A stretch of DNA of 64,000 nucleotides from Neobacillus sp. WH10 (GCF_030123405.1 NZ_CP126110.1:5270001-5334000); one strand, 5' to 3'; counted from the stretch's first letter, positions 17,609 through 25,487 are shown. The notes: generated by a model from the letters alone, not told the origin. Program-made: numbers and translations.

Positions 17609-18343
17609 CTAGCAAAACAGGGCTGCCGGTTTTTCAGGAAAGCCCAACAAGTAGCCTTGAATAAATGGAACGCGAATAGCCCTTGCGGCTGCGAAGTCCT
17701 CTTCCTTTTCGATCCCCTCTAGAATCACACCCATCTTGTCCTTGGCGTAGTGAAGCAACAATGAAACCATTTCCTGTTTTTCGGTTGAAGACGATAGTCC
17801 ATCGGCAAAGTAGCGGTCTAACTTGATGTAATCAGGAGTATATTCAATAATCTTCTGTAATCCTGCCGCTCCTTTACCTATATCATCAAGGGCGACGGCA
17901 AAGCCATATTCCCTTACTAGCTTCATTCTTTCCTTCATCTCCGGCAAATCCCAATAGGCTTCTTCCTGTTTTGTTTCATTTACTTCAAACACAACATTGC
18001 CGTGAAGCCCTGGAACGCTTGCCACTAATCGGGCAAGGAAAAGTGGAAAGTGAGGATGAATGAAGGTAGACGGATAAACATTGACAAACAGCAATTGACC
18101 AACCAATTTTTCAAAGGGAAATTTAATAATGGCTTCAGCGATCGACCTCGTATCCAGTTCGTACAACGTCCCTTCTGTTCTTGCTATCGTAAAGGCTGCT
18201 TCAATATTCCCTTTGAACCTGCCCTCGGGAAACCGTATGAGTGCTTCGTGACCAAACTTACATACGTTCGTTACATTCCACATCGGTTGATAGACATGTT
18301 CTATTTTTTGCATCTGAATCGGACTGATATAGCCCACTCTCAT
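17609..18343 (-). CDS. EAL-domain protein, probable c-di-GMP phosphodiesterase
   Basis: A single EAL domain of about 244 residues. The residues expected for activity are visible: E in EALIRF, N in VNVYPST, E in FEVNE, the Asp pair in DDIGKG, K in IKLD, E in EGIE and Q in QGYLLGFP. It therefore probably hydrolyses c-di-GMP rather than only binding it. No sensory or membrane domain is attached. The start is uncertain: the frame opens at TTG 18379, ATG 18370 has no ribosome site, and ATG 18343 begins close to the domain. A c-di-GMP riboswitch lies 3.6 kb away on the same strand. Confidence 0.87.
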   Translation of the reverse strand: MRVGYISPIQMQKIEHVYQPMWNVTNVCKFGHEALIRFPEGRFKGNIEAAFTIARTEGTLYELDTRSIAEAIIKFPFEKLVGQLLFVNVYPSTFIHPHFPLFLARLVASVPGLHGNVVFEVNETKQEEAYWDLPEMKERMKLVREYGFAVALDDIGKGAAGLQKIIEYTPDYIKLDRYFADGLSSSTEKQEMVSLLLHYAKDKMGVILEGIEKEEDFAAARAIRVPFIQGYLLGFPEKPAALFC

Positions 18344-18379
18344 ACACAACCCGCCATTTCTTCTGTCCATTTTTTTCAA

Positions 18380-18416
18380 AAGAAATAGGAAAGACGGTTA
18401 CCAACACGTCTTTCCT
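18380..18416 (-). terminator. Probable terminator of the hybrid kinase gene
   Basis: A perfect 10-base inverted repeat (AGGAAAGACG / CGTCTTTCCT) is followed on the minus strand by ATTTCTTTT. It separates the kinase from the EAL gene. Confidence 0.55.
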
Positions 18417-18615
18417 CCCCCTCTTTTTAAACCAAATATACCCATTATTAACAAATACGTCTAATTGATTCAGGACCTAATAAACAAGTAAATAGACCTA
18501 TTGGATAGTCAATCCGACAGAATACGACACAGAATTCGACATTTCGCGACATTTCCAAAAAAACAGTCATACATTTCGCTCTGCTCCATTTTTTTCAAAC
18601 TATAACGCCACTCTA

Positions 18616-20616
18616 TTAGATGAGCGTATCGTTCTTTGTTACATACTTAGCAAGCAGGCTTAAAAATTCGGGAATATCAATCGGCTTGGTAATATATTCG
18701 ACAAAACCGCTTGCCAGTGCATGCTTAATCTCCTCAGGCATGGCATTCGCACTGACAGCCATGATGGGAACCTGTTCGTATCCGGGATCCGCTTTTATCC
18801 TTGCTAGCACTTCATAGCCATTGAGATCGGGAAGGTTTAGGTCTAATAAGATGACGTCCGGTCTCCGCTCCGCAGCCACGGCAACCCCTTCTCTCCCTGT
18901 CGCAGCCGAAATTAGGTCTATCCCTGGGATTGTTGCCAGTATTTCTTTTACTAATTGGAGATTTAATAGATTGTCCTCAATGTATAAAATGGTAAAGTTG
19001 TGATCTTGCAGCAGGGGCTGGCTCGTTGTTTTATAATATTTCTGGTCATCGGCGGCCGGAGCATGCACAAGAGGCAAGCTGATCCAAAAATCACTTCCCT
19101 CATCGCTGCTCTTAACACCGACCTTGCCGCCCATTAAGTGAATCAATTGACTGACAAGCGACAGGCCAATTCCTGTTCCTTCCACATTCACATGACCACT
19201 CCTGTAAAACGGTTCAAAAATCTGCTGTTGTTCGGCAACAGGGATCCCAATCCCACTATCAATGATATGGATGTACAGAAGGTCATCCTTCACCTCGCAT
19301 TGGATCAACACGGTTCCATTTTCCCGGTTATATTTGATAGCATTATCCAAGAGGTTCAAGATAATCTGTCGCAGCCTAATGTTATCAGCAGATACTACGT
19401 GTTTCTCCTCGACTGACGGCGCGATGGTCAGGCTGATTCCGTTTTTCTCCGCCAAGGGGGCGACAAACTGGATACATTGATTAATCACATTACCTATCCT
19501 GATTGGACCGATAGCCACTTTCAATTTACCCGCTTCTATCGCTGTAAGGTCCAATACGTCATTGATCAACGTTAGCAGGTGGGTGCCTCCTTTTATGATT
19601 TCGCGGACGAACTGTTGCTGCTTGCACGTTAGCGTCTCATCTAGCTCTAGTAATTGCGAAAAACCGAGGATGCTGTTTAACGGGGTTCGCAGTTCATGAC
19701 TCATACGTGATAAAAACTCCGACTTGGCGTTATTCGCCTTCACTGCTTCTTCCTTTGTTTCGATGATCCCTCTTTCCATCGCTTTCCGTTCGGTAATATC
19801 TTCAAGCGCCCATATATGGCCCTTTAGCTCTCCATCCATATAAAAAGGAAAATAGCTTCTTTTAAAGATGCAATTTTCAAATAGGTTCACTTCTTCGACG
19901 TATGGCAGTTTTTTCGTCATGATCTCGTCCAACTTTTTCACTACCGCCTCTTTATGTTGAAAATGGACATGCAGCTGTTCGAAAATATCTCTGCCAATGA
20001 TGTCCCGGATTGGCTCTTCAATCTTAAACAAGTGGCACCACGGTCGATTAACGGCCATGATTTTCCGGTCATGATCAATGACCACCATCCCAATCTCTAA
20101 GCTATCAATCAGCGTTCTCCGTAATGCCAGCGACTCATGAAGGATTTGTTCGGCCTTTTTCCGCTCGGAAATATCGACACCTGAACCAATGACCTCAATT
20201 ACTTTTCCTTTTTGTTTAACCGGACTCAAGGTAACAAAGTAATCAATCCCGTTAAGATGGGCTTCATATGCGGTGATATCACCATTCCAGGCTTCAGAAT
20301 AGGCTTGTTCTATGGTATCCGCATCCTTTTTAGAATATAGTTCATGGAGATTTTTCCCCGTCACCATGCCGGGCGTAAGGCCCATTTTCGCTAACAATTG
20401 ACCCTCCATTAAGGTATGGATATATTGATCTCCTTGTTTGATATATTTTAAGGTCATTCCCTGCTGCCAAGGAATCGTATTTTTTGAATTTTGTTCAACA
20501 TGTTTTAAGCGGTCATTATATTTGAACATGACGATCAATGATGCTAGCCAAAAAATGATAGCGACTAGAATGATAATAAACACTATCTTTAAATCATAGG
20601 AACTGAAATAGATCAT
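18616..20616 (-). CDS. Hybrid sensor histidine kinase (TM-PAS-PAS-HisKA-HATPase-REC)
   Basis: A 666-residue protein. One N-terminal membrane helix (about 8-30) is followed by two PAS domains (each ending DISERKKAE / DITERKAMER), the phosphoacceptor His in SHELRTPLNS, ATPase N and G boxes (LLDNAIKYN, DSGIGIP, GTGIGLSLV), and a C-terminal receiver with LLDLNLPDLNGYEV and a late I-T-K-P-I-D. The frame opens at TTG 20637, but ATG 20616 lies 7 bases after GGAGGGGG and is preferred. It may feed the neighbouring regulators or the Spo0 phosphorelay; no direct partner is fused. Confidence 0.9.
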   Translation of the reverse strand: MIYFSSYDLKIVFIIILVAIIFWLASLIVMFKYNDRLKHVEQNSKNTIPWQQGMTLKYIKQGDQYIHTLMEGQLLAKMGLTPGMVTGKNLHELYSKKDADTIEQAYSEAWNGDITAYEAHLNGIDYFVTLSPVKQKGKVIEVIGSGVDISERKKAEQILHESLALRRTLIDSLEIGMVVIDHDRKIMAVNRPWCHLFKIEEPIRDIIGRDIFEQLHVHFQHKEAVVKKLDEIMTKKLPYVEEVNLFENCIFKRSYFPFYMDGELKGHIWALEDITERKAMERGIIETKEEAVKANNAKSEFLSRMSHELRTPLNSILGFSQLLELDETLTCKQQQFVREIIKGGTHLLTLINDVLDLTAIEAGKLKVAIGPIRIGNVINQCIQFVAPLAEKNGISLTIAPSVEEKHVVSADNIRLRQIILNLLDNAIKYNRENGTVLIQCEVKDDLLYIHIIDSGIGIPVAEQQQIFEPFYRSGHVNVEGTGIGLSLVSQLIHLMGGKVGVKSSDEGSDFWISLPLVHAPAADDQKYYKTTSQPLLQDHNFTILYIEDNLLNLQLVKEILATIPGIDLISAATGREGVAVAAERRPDVILLDLNLPDLNGYEVLARIKADPGYEQVPIMAVSANAMPEEIKHALASGFVEYITKPIDIPEFLSLLAKYVTKNDTLI

Positions 20617-20737
20617 ACCATTTCCCCCTCCCTGCAAAAAACTACTTTAAATGTTCACAACTTAACTTCAATATTTGTTCCATAAATGGTATTATATACC
20701 TAATTGTGTTTGAAACATTTTTACTAGGAGTGGCCCC

Positions 20738-20908
20738 ATGTCTTGTTTACTACACTTGATTGAAATTTACCGCAATGAAATGTTTGATCTGGCCGATAAG
20801 TATGGACCGACTTCGGAGGAAACGGTTGAATGCAGTCAACAATTAGATCTGCTGTTAAACCTATTGATGGAAATCGAAATGGAAAAAAATAAAGAACTAA
20901 CCATATAA
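20738..20908 (+). CDS. Spo0E-like aspartyl-phosphate phosphatase
   Basis: A 56-codon gene too short for usual filters. It has AGGAG 8 bases before the ATG. The peptide forms two helices and carries the Spo0E-family motif SQQLDLLLN around residues 33-41, after a YGPTSEETVE turn. Such small proteins remove phosphate from Spo0A or related receivers and so delay sporulation. It converges on the LytTR regulator gene with only 3 bases between the stop codons, and lies head-to-head with the hybrid kinase gene. The target here is not known. Confidence 0.85.
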   Translation: MSCLLHLIEIYRNEMFDLADKYGPTSEETVECSQQLDLLLNLLMEIEMEKNKELTI

Positions 20909-20911
20909 TGG

Positions 20912-21655
20912 TTAGCCATGAGATAACAGCGCTATTCGTTCTCTTAGTTCATTGATTTTTAACTTTGAGATTTTCGCTAGTTTGTCCGTATCATTAAAAT
21001 GGACAATAAATGATTCTTTCTGCGGCGTTATTTGTGATATTTTTGCTAAATTAATAATATAGGAACGGTGGGCATGAAAAAAAGAAACATCAAGACGCTC
21101 CAAAATTCGTGCCATCGTTTCGTAAGTATCATAGATTTCTGTAGTCGTATACACAAGACACTTCTTCCCTACCTTTTCAATAAAGCAAATATCGGACAAC
21201 GGGATAAAAAACGTCGCATTTTGGTCCCTTAACGGCAGGATTTTTTGCTGGGATTTATGCCCGGTTCCTGTCTTGTCACGTTCAAAGGATATGATATTGT
21301 TTGCTTTCTCCAGCGCTTGACCTAAACGCTCCTTGGAAACCGGCTTCACGATATAATCAACGGCAGCGATGTCAAAGGCTTCAATCGCATATTCATTATT
21401 ATCTGCAATAAAAATGACTTTCATCGCCGAAAAAAAAGATAGGCACTCCTTGATCGCCTGAATACCATTTTTCTTCAAAAGTGTAACCGTTGTCAAAACA
21501 AGGTCTGGCTTCTTTACCATGACTTCCTCAATGAGCTGTTCTCCATTTATACACTGTCCGATAAGTTGAAAGTCTGATAGGTTTTTAACAAGCGATTTGA
21601 TCATATCGATAGAAGCTTGATCATCATCGGCCACTACTATCTTTATCCGCTTCAC
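20912..21655 (-). CDS. LytTR-family regulator with degenerate receiver domain
   Basis: A 247-residue paralogue of the protein at 16770-17495, aligning without gaps over the first 65 residues. The DDD at 10-12 and the lysine in VDYIVKP are kept, but the phosphoacceptor position 56 is threonine (VLTTVTLL in place of VLVDINMP) and the switch threonine near 87 is alanine. It is therefore unlikely to be switched by phosphorylation at the usual site. The LytTR DNA-binding domain (FIPLSDICFIEK ... FFHAHRSYIINL) looks intact. It could be constitutive, ligand-gated, or a partner of its intact paralogue. Confidence 0.88.
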   Translation of the reverse strand: MKRIKIVVADDDQASIDMIKSLVKNLSDFQLIGQCINGEQLIEEVMVKKPDLVLTTVTLLKKNGIQAIKECLSFFSAMKVIFIADNNEYAIEAFDIAAVDYIVKPVSKERLGQALEKANNIISFERDKTGTGHKSQQKILPLRDQNATFFIPLSDICFIEKVGKKCLVYTTTEIYDTYETMARILERLDVSFFHAHRSYIINLAKISQITPQKESFIVHFNDTDKLAKISKLKINELRERIALLSHG

Positions 21656-21765
21656 CTTTCATTCCCTTTCTTTTTGAAAAAATATTTTATTTATTATATT
21701 GTATAGGATTCTGTCATATAATGGTAGAACTTTGTCGAAATTGGTTGTAATTTTCTGTCTAAAAT

Positions 21766-21802
21766 ATGACAGAAGAATAAGGTATTTATCCTCTTCTGTC
21801 AT
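21766..21802. repeat. Perfect 11-bp inverted repeat upstream of the LytTR gene
   Basis: ATGACAGAAGA at 21766-21776 and its exact complement at 21792-21802 are 15 bases apart. It lies 110-150 bases before the regulator start. It may be an operator or an RNA hairpin. Confidence 0.6.
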
Positions 21803-21826
21803 TATTCTCCCCCTTTCACGACCATC

Positions 21827-21854
21827 AAAAAAAAGAACTCGAATTAACGAGTTC
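21827..21854 (-). terminator. Terminator of the riboswitch-controlled transcript
   Basis: GAACTCG and CGAGTTC pair around a 6-base loop and are followed on the minus strand by eight T. The stem includes the stop codon of the 33-codon ORF, so the transcript is a compact unit: riboswitch, ORF, terminator. Confidence 0.85.
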
Positions 21855-21945
21855 TAATCTTTTTACCACACCTAATACATTTACCAGTGTAATAGTCAAC
21901 CTTATGATTCTTATAAAGCAAACAAAATAAGGACTTAATACTCAA
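21844..21945 (-). CDS. 33-residue CxxC small protein under a c-di-GMP riboswitch
   Basis: The ORF starts with TTG at 21945, 9 bases after AGGAG, and encodes 33 residues. The second half holds KCIRCGKKIR, half of a zinc-ribbon-like site, in a basic peptide (seven Lys, three Arg). It starts 26 bases after the end of the riboswitch aptamer and its stop codon is inside the terminator stem. I do not recognise the family. It could be a real small effector that pairs cysteines between two copies, or a leader peptide. The tight unit with ribosome site and terminator argues for expression. Confidence 0.6.
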   Translation of the reverse strand: MSIKSLFCLLYKNHKVDYYTGKCIRCGKKIRTR

Positions 21946-21970
21946 ATGATTCCACTCCTTTGAATATTAA

Positions 21971-22050
21971 TCCGGCAGTCCAGCCATCTTAGTTTTACCT
22001 TAGACCTGAGACTTTGCGTCCCTATTTTTCAATAGGTTTGCCTTTGTCAG
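21971..22050 (-). promoter_or_regulatory. Cyclic di-GMP-I (GEMM-I) riboswitch
   Basis: On the minus strand the aptamer hallmarks appear in order: GGCAAACC, a CCTATT/AATAGG stem capped by a GAAA tetraloop, the invariant GGACGCAAAG, the CAGGTCTAA segment, a second stem region with GATGGCTGG, and TGCC closing the first stem against GGCA. It ends about 20 bases before the ribosome site of the CxxC ORF, and no terminator lies between, so control is more likely at translation (the AAAGGAGTG site sits in a possible small loop) than by termination. Confidence 0.92.
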
Positions 22051-22143
22051 ATTTATTATATAAATTATTTTATTAATTATAACATGTATACTATTATTCT
22101 GTAATTTAATAGTTAAATTTTCACAGAAAATTAATAACAAATT

Positions 22144-22162
22144 CAAATTTTGACAAAATTTG
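22144..22162. promoter_or_regulatory. Perfect 19-bp palindrome, possible operator
   Basis: CAAATTTTG and CAAAATTTG flank one central base. It is about 95 bases upstream of the riboswitch, near TATAAT-like -10 elements at about 22065-22085 on the minus strand. Confidence 0.4.
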
Positions 22163-22187
22163 CATTATGCTGGAAGGAGTTTGTTAA

Positions 22188-22284
22188 ACTACTATGTAAG
22201 AACATAGCTTTCTTACATTTTCTGTAGTGAAGCCCTGATTAAATGCCTCATGGTCCATAGGACTATATCCCTCTTTGATGAGGG
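22188..22284. other. Structured intergenic segment, possible unknown RNA
   Basis: Three nested or consecutive hairpins fall within 97 bases: ACTAC/GTAGT enclosing ATGTAAGAA/TTCTTACAT, GTCC/GGAC, and CCCTC/GAGGG. No ORF with a ribosome site covers it on either strand. I do not recognise the class, and the strand is unknown. Confidence 0.4.
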
Positions 22285-22344
22285 TAAACCAAACCATTTC
22301 AGAACATTTTTTTCGTTAATTTTCGTATAGCGTATATAAAAACA

Positions 22345-22382
22345 CAAAAAAGGCCATTAAGAAGTAATCTCCTTAACAGCCA
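22345..22382 (-). terminator. Terminator of the 51-codon ORF
   Basis: A GGC..TTAAG / CTTAA..GCC stem is followed by TTTTTTG on the minus strand, 21 bases after the stop of the small ORF. Confidence 0.75.
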
Positions 22383-22402
22383 TATGTATCTATTATATAT
22401 GT

Positions 22403-22558
22403 TTAGCAGATGACTATTTGTCTTAAATCCGCTTTTATATCTTCAAGCAATTTTTCCACCGTTATTTCTGTCTCATTTACGCCCTTATCATATGCCTTTT
22501 TCACAATTTCAGAAAAATCGACGGTATCAGAGCTACTCTTCTTTGCTTCCCAATTCAA
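22403..22558 (-). CDS. 51-residue small acidic helical protein
   Basis: TTG start at 22558 with GGAGGAGG 9-10 bases upstream, and a terminator directly downstream, so this is probably a real monocistronic gene. The product has a Ser-rich N-terminal part followed by an amphipathic helical stretch (FSEIVKKAYDKGVNET, then EKLLEDIKADLRQ) and ends in Cys. No signal peptide or metal motif is seen. I do not recognise it. Confidence 0.6.
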   Translation of the reverse strand: MNWEAKKSSSDTVDFSEIVKKAYDKGVNETEITVEKLLEDIKADLRQIVIC

Positions 22559-22824
22559 ATCCTAATATCCTCCTCCCATGTGTACTAGTTACATATTCTA
22601 CTAGATGGAACCTGGATTGTAAATATATTTCCAGTTGAAATTGTGGAAAATATATGAATCTTGTCGAATCGGTGGGCAGGCACCAAGGAGCAAACTTAAC
22701 CGAAGCCGCAGCAATCTAGGTAAAGAATGAAGGTTTTAATTACAGAAGTGTAGAATTGAATAATTGAAGAAGTAATTTGACGCTTTAGTATCGCATTTGA
22801 CCTGAGAAAAAGGTGTATGTGTTT

Positions 22825-23001
22825 ATGAAAGATTTCCATTGCTGCGCGACATGCCGGCATTTTAAAGCAGAGAAAAAAGCAGACGGAATGAAATATTATT
22901 GCAGCCGGTTAGGTTATGAAACAAAAACGACCTTTAAATTTAATTGCTGGAGCCCCAATGAGCATGTGATTAAGTTAATGAATAAGAGAAACTCTTCCTA
23001 A
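22825..23001 (+). CDS. Small cysteine-rich (zinc-binding-like) protein
   Basis: A 58-residue protein starting MKDFHCCATCRHF, with five cysteines spaced CC-x2-C ... C ... C that could hold a metal, and a basic C-terminus. The frame begins at 22813 (GTG), but ATG 22825 has AGGTG about 9 bases upstream. The next gene starts 19 bases later, so the three plus-strand genes to 24127 may form one operon. Function unknown. Confidence 0.7.
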   Translation: MKDFHCCATCRHFKAEKKADGMKYYCSRLGYETKTTFKFNCWSPNEHVIKLMNKRNSS

Positions 23002-23020
23002 ATTGAAGGGATGGAGACTG

Positions 23021-23416
23021 ATGAAGTTAACAATTATCAATAGCATTAGAACAAATAACTTTAATGATGAACATGTAATGCAAAAAATCACAGATATGTG
23101 GAAAGCTGCTTCAACAGATTTGGCTGAACATGAAAGCGTTATTTACGGTGTTTATCATGAGTATGAAACGGATTATAAAGGTGATTATACTTTAAGTGTT
23201 GCGATCGAAGGAGAAACAAAACCATTAATAACAATTCCTATTGACGAGAAATATAAGATCTTTAAGGTTGATACCACTGAAGAACAAGGTATCTTTAACA
23301 CTTGGAGCAAAATTTGGGATGAAGAAAAAGAAGGCAATTTGCACCGTTCTTATACCTATGATCTTGAAAAATATTATCCTAATGGAAATATAGAAATTCA
23401 CATTGCTATTAAATAG
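23021..23416 (+). CDS. GyrI-like / effector-binding-domain protein
   Basis: A 131-residue protein resembling the stand-alone small-molecule-binding domain of AraC/BmrR-type regulators: an ESVIYGVYHEYETDYKGDYTLSVAIE block, then a P-I-D-E-K-Y-K-I-F strand, then W-S-K-I-W-D and a final D-L-E-K-Y. It lacks a DNA-binding part. The frame opens at TTG 23003, but ATG 23021 is next to GGATGGAG. It probably binds a hydrophobic or cationic ligand, but no ligand can be named. Confidence 0.75.
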   Translation: MKLTIINSIRTNNFNDEHVMQKITDMWKAASTDLAEHESVIYGVYHEYETDYKGDYTLSVAIEGETKPLITIPIDEKYKIFKVDTTEEQGIFNTWSKIWDEEKEGNLHRSYTYDLEKYYPNGNIEIHIAIK

Positions 23417-23446
23417 TAAAACCAAGATTATTAGGAGGAACGTAGG

Positions 23447-24127
23447 GTGTCAATTGAAAAAAAGAGTTACATTGACTTTCCAATGGTAAAAATTCCAGGG
23501 GGAGAAATAGAATTAAGGGACGATAGAATAAAAAGCAAATGGAAAGCTGAAATAAAACCATTTCTTCTTGCCCGGTATCCTGTAACTATGGGTTTATACA
23601 ATGCTATTACAAATAAATCACTTAATTCTTTTGAGGGAGATCTAAAACCGGTTGTGAATATTTCTTGGAATGATGCCATTTCTTTTTGTAATCTGCTTTC
23701 ACAGAAAGCTGGACTAAAAGAGTGTTATTCTATACGGAATGATGGTGAAAACATTATTTGTGATTGGGAATCGGACGGCTATCGACTTCCTTCAGAAGCA
23801 GAGTGGCAATATGCATGTAAGTCAGGGACTACTGGTTATCGATACGGAGAGCTTGATAAGATTGCCTGGTATAATGAAAATTCAGGAGGCAAAATCCATG
23901 AAGTAGAAAAAAAAGAACCGAATTCATGGGGCCTGTATGATATGTTAGGGAATATTTGGGAGTGGTGTTGGGATTTATATGATGAACAAGTGTACGGCTC
24001 CTATCGAATTTTCCGAGGAGGCAGCTGGGCTGAAGAGGCCAGGGGGTGTGGGGCTTCGTGTCGTCGTCGCAGCCATCCGTCATTTTGCATAGACGACCTT
24101 GGATTCCGTCTTGCTAAGTCTTTTTAA
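23447..24127 (+). CDS. SUMF1/formylglycine-generating-enzyme-like protein
   Basis: A 226-residue SUMF1 fold: PVTMGLYNAI, PVVNISWNDAISFCNLLS, YRLPSEAEWQYACKSG, NSWGLYDMLGNIWEWCWD, FRGGSWAEEARGCGASCRR and LGFRLAKSF are the family landmarks. One cysteine pair near the end (C..C in GCGASC) is not the exact spacing of copper-binding sulfatase activators, so true formylglycine formation is doubtful. No sulfatase is nearby. It starts with GTG 23447 after GGAGG. Confidence 0.85.
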   Translation: MSIEKKSYIDFPMVKIPGGEIELRDDRIKSKWKAEIKPFLLARYPVTMGLYNAITNKSLNSFEGDLKPVVNISWNDAISFCNLLSQKAGLKECYSIRNDGENIICDWESDGYRLPSEAEWQYACKSGTTGYRYGELDKIAWYNENSGGKIHEVEKKEPNSWGLYDMLGNIWEWCWDLYDEQVYGSYRIFRGGSWAEEARGCGASCRRRSHPSFCIDDLGFRLAKSF

Positions 24128-24179
24128 CTTCAATACCCAAGCATACTTCCGAGGTTTTTATGGCTCAATTAACGGAGTT

Positions 24180-24210
24180 CGATGCTTTTACAAGGCATCG
24201 GCCTTTTTTT
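24180..24210 (+). terminator. Terminator after the SUMF1-like gene
   Basis: CGATGC pairs with GCATCG and is followed by GCCTTTTTTT, about 55 bases after the stop. Confidence 0.8.
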
Positions 24211-24371
24211 GTTCAATTCCAATAGCAGAAATAAGTATAACAAATGAAGTGCGGAAAGCTGTTAGATTGGAATTTCTATGAATGGCTTATTTGTTAAGAG
24301 TGAATTTATTTGAATGGCCTTGATACCAATAAAACTGATGGCACGAGGAACGATGTAATTGCCCATCGCAC

Positions 24372-24399
24372 AAAAAGGGGAATGGATTTCACCATTCCC
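24372..24399 (-). terminator. Terminator after the DUF4822-like gene
   Basis: GGGAATGG pairs with CCATTCCC and is followed by CTTTTTG on the minus strand, 18 bases after the stop. Confidence 0.85.
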
Positions 24400-24416
24400 T
24401 TGACGACAAGCCAATC

Positions 24417-25409
24417 TTATTTAAAACTAAATTTCGGTTTAAAATCACCTTTATATGGTTCATGTTCAACGAATACAGTTATGTCCTTGCCATCTTTGTC
24501 TTTACCCATTCTTTTATACGTAAATTTATTTTTATTAAGTTCGGTAAGTTCAAGTGCGGCGCCATACTTTCTATCTCCAATTGAAACATGGGCTCTTATT
24601 TTATTTTCGTGTACAATATCGAAGTAGCCATAATCACCACGGCTTATGCCTGTTTCAATATTGAAAAATTCATATTTATTAGTCTTGTCATCAAATTTTG
24701 CTAGACTTATAAACATCGAATTATACTTTGTGACATCGTTGCCATCTTCATCTAAAACCTTTGTTCCGTTCCAAAGAGTACTACCTAAAATTTTATCTCC
24801 ATCAACATCTTTAACGATATCTCCCGTAGTAGTGTCCAACTGCTTGTCCGGATCAGTAAAAGAAAGCTCTTTTCCTTTATATGGAACATGTTCAACAAAT
24901 ACCTCTACATCGTTGCCATTAGCATCTTTTCCCACTCTTTTATAAGTAAAAACATCTTTATTTAGTTCTGTCATGTCAACAACAGCTTGATAGTTCATTG
25001 ATTCTGAAATTAATATTCTCTTCTTCCCGTCATTTGTGATAAAGAATGTTCCTTTATCGCCACGACTTTCACCTGTCTTAGCATTAAAAAATTCATATCT
25101 TCCTGATTTCGCATCATATTTCGCAAGACCTATGAAGTTTGCATTCTCTTTTGTTAAGTCATTATTATCTTTGTCATATACTCTTGTACCTTGCCAATTT
25201 GTGTTACTAAGAATGTTAGCCATTTTCTGACCTTTAGTCAGTTTATTTTCGGATTGCTTTTCTTTATTTGAATCTTTGGCTTTATTAACTTTCGTTTGTT
25301 CTGTTTTTGTTACGTTCTTTTGTTCACTTGCGTTAGCTTGCGTATTACATACTGCTAATGCTATTGTCAAACCGAGTAAAGGTGATAATATTTTTGCTTT
25401 CTTAATCAT
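24417..25409 (-). CDS. Secreted protein with two DUF4822-like domains
   Basis: A 330-residue exported protein. The signal peptide cleaves near A-N-A-S (residue 27) and a Lys-rich linker follows to about residue 60. Two homologous domains of about 130 residues come next (about 63-185 and 205-322), each with LSNTNWQGTRVYD/LGSTLWNGTKVLD, AKYDAKSGRYEFFNAKTGESRGD and a closing F-V-E-H-x-P-Y-K-G. This layout fits DUF4822 proteins of Firmicutes. Function unknown; the calcium-like D-x-D-G-N loops are suggestive only. An AGGGGATG site precedes the ATG at 25409. Confidence 0.8.
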   Translation of the reverse strand: MIKKAKILSPLLGLTIALAVCNTQANASEQKNVTKTEQTKVNKAKDSNKEKQSENKLTKGQKMANILSNTNWQGTRVYDKDNNDLTKENANFIGLAKYDAKSGRYEFFNAKTGESRGDKGTFFITNDGKKRILISESMNYQAVVDMTELNKDVFTYKRVGKDANGNDVEVFVEHVPYKGKELSFTDPDKQLDTTTGDIVKDVDGDKILGSTLWNGTKVLDEDGNDVTKYNSMFISLAKFDDKTNKYEFFNIETGISRGDYGYFDIVHENKIRAHVSIGDRKYGAALELTELNKNKFTYKRMGKDKDGKDITVFVEHEPYKGDFKPKFSFK

Positions 25410-25487
25410 TTTTTCATCCCCTAATTCAATAATTATTTAATAGAAAAATAATATGGTTTCACTGATAGATTCATATACTTTTTCTTG

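Noticed and set aside
23447..24127. True sulfatase-activating formylglycine enzyme
   Set aside because: The cysteine arrangement does not clearly match and no sulfatase is nearby, so only the SUMF1 fold is claimed.
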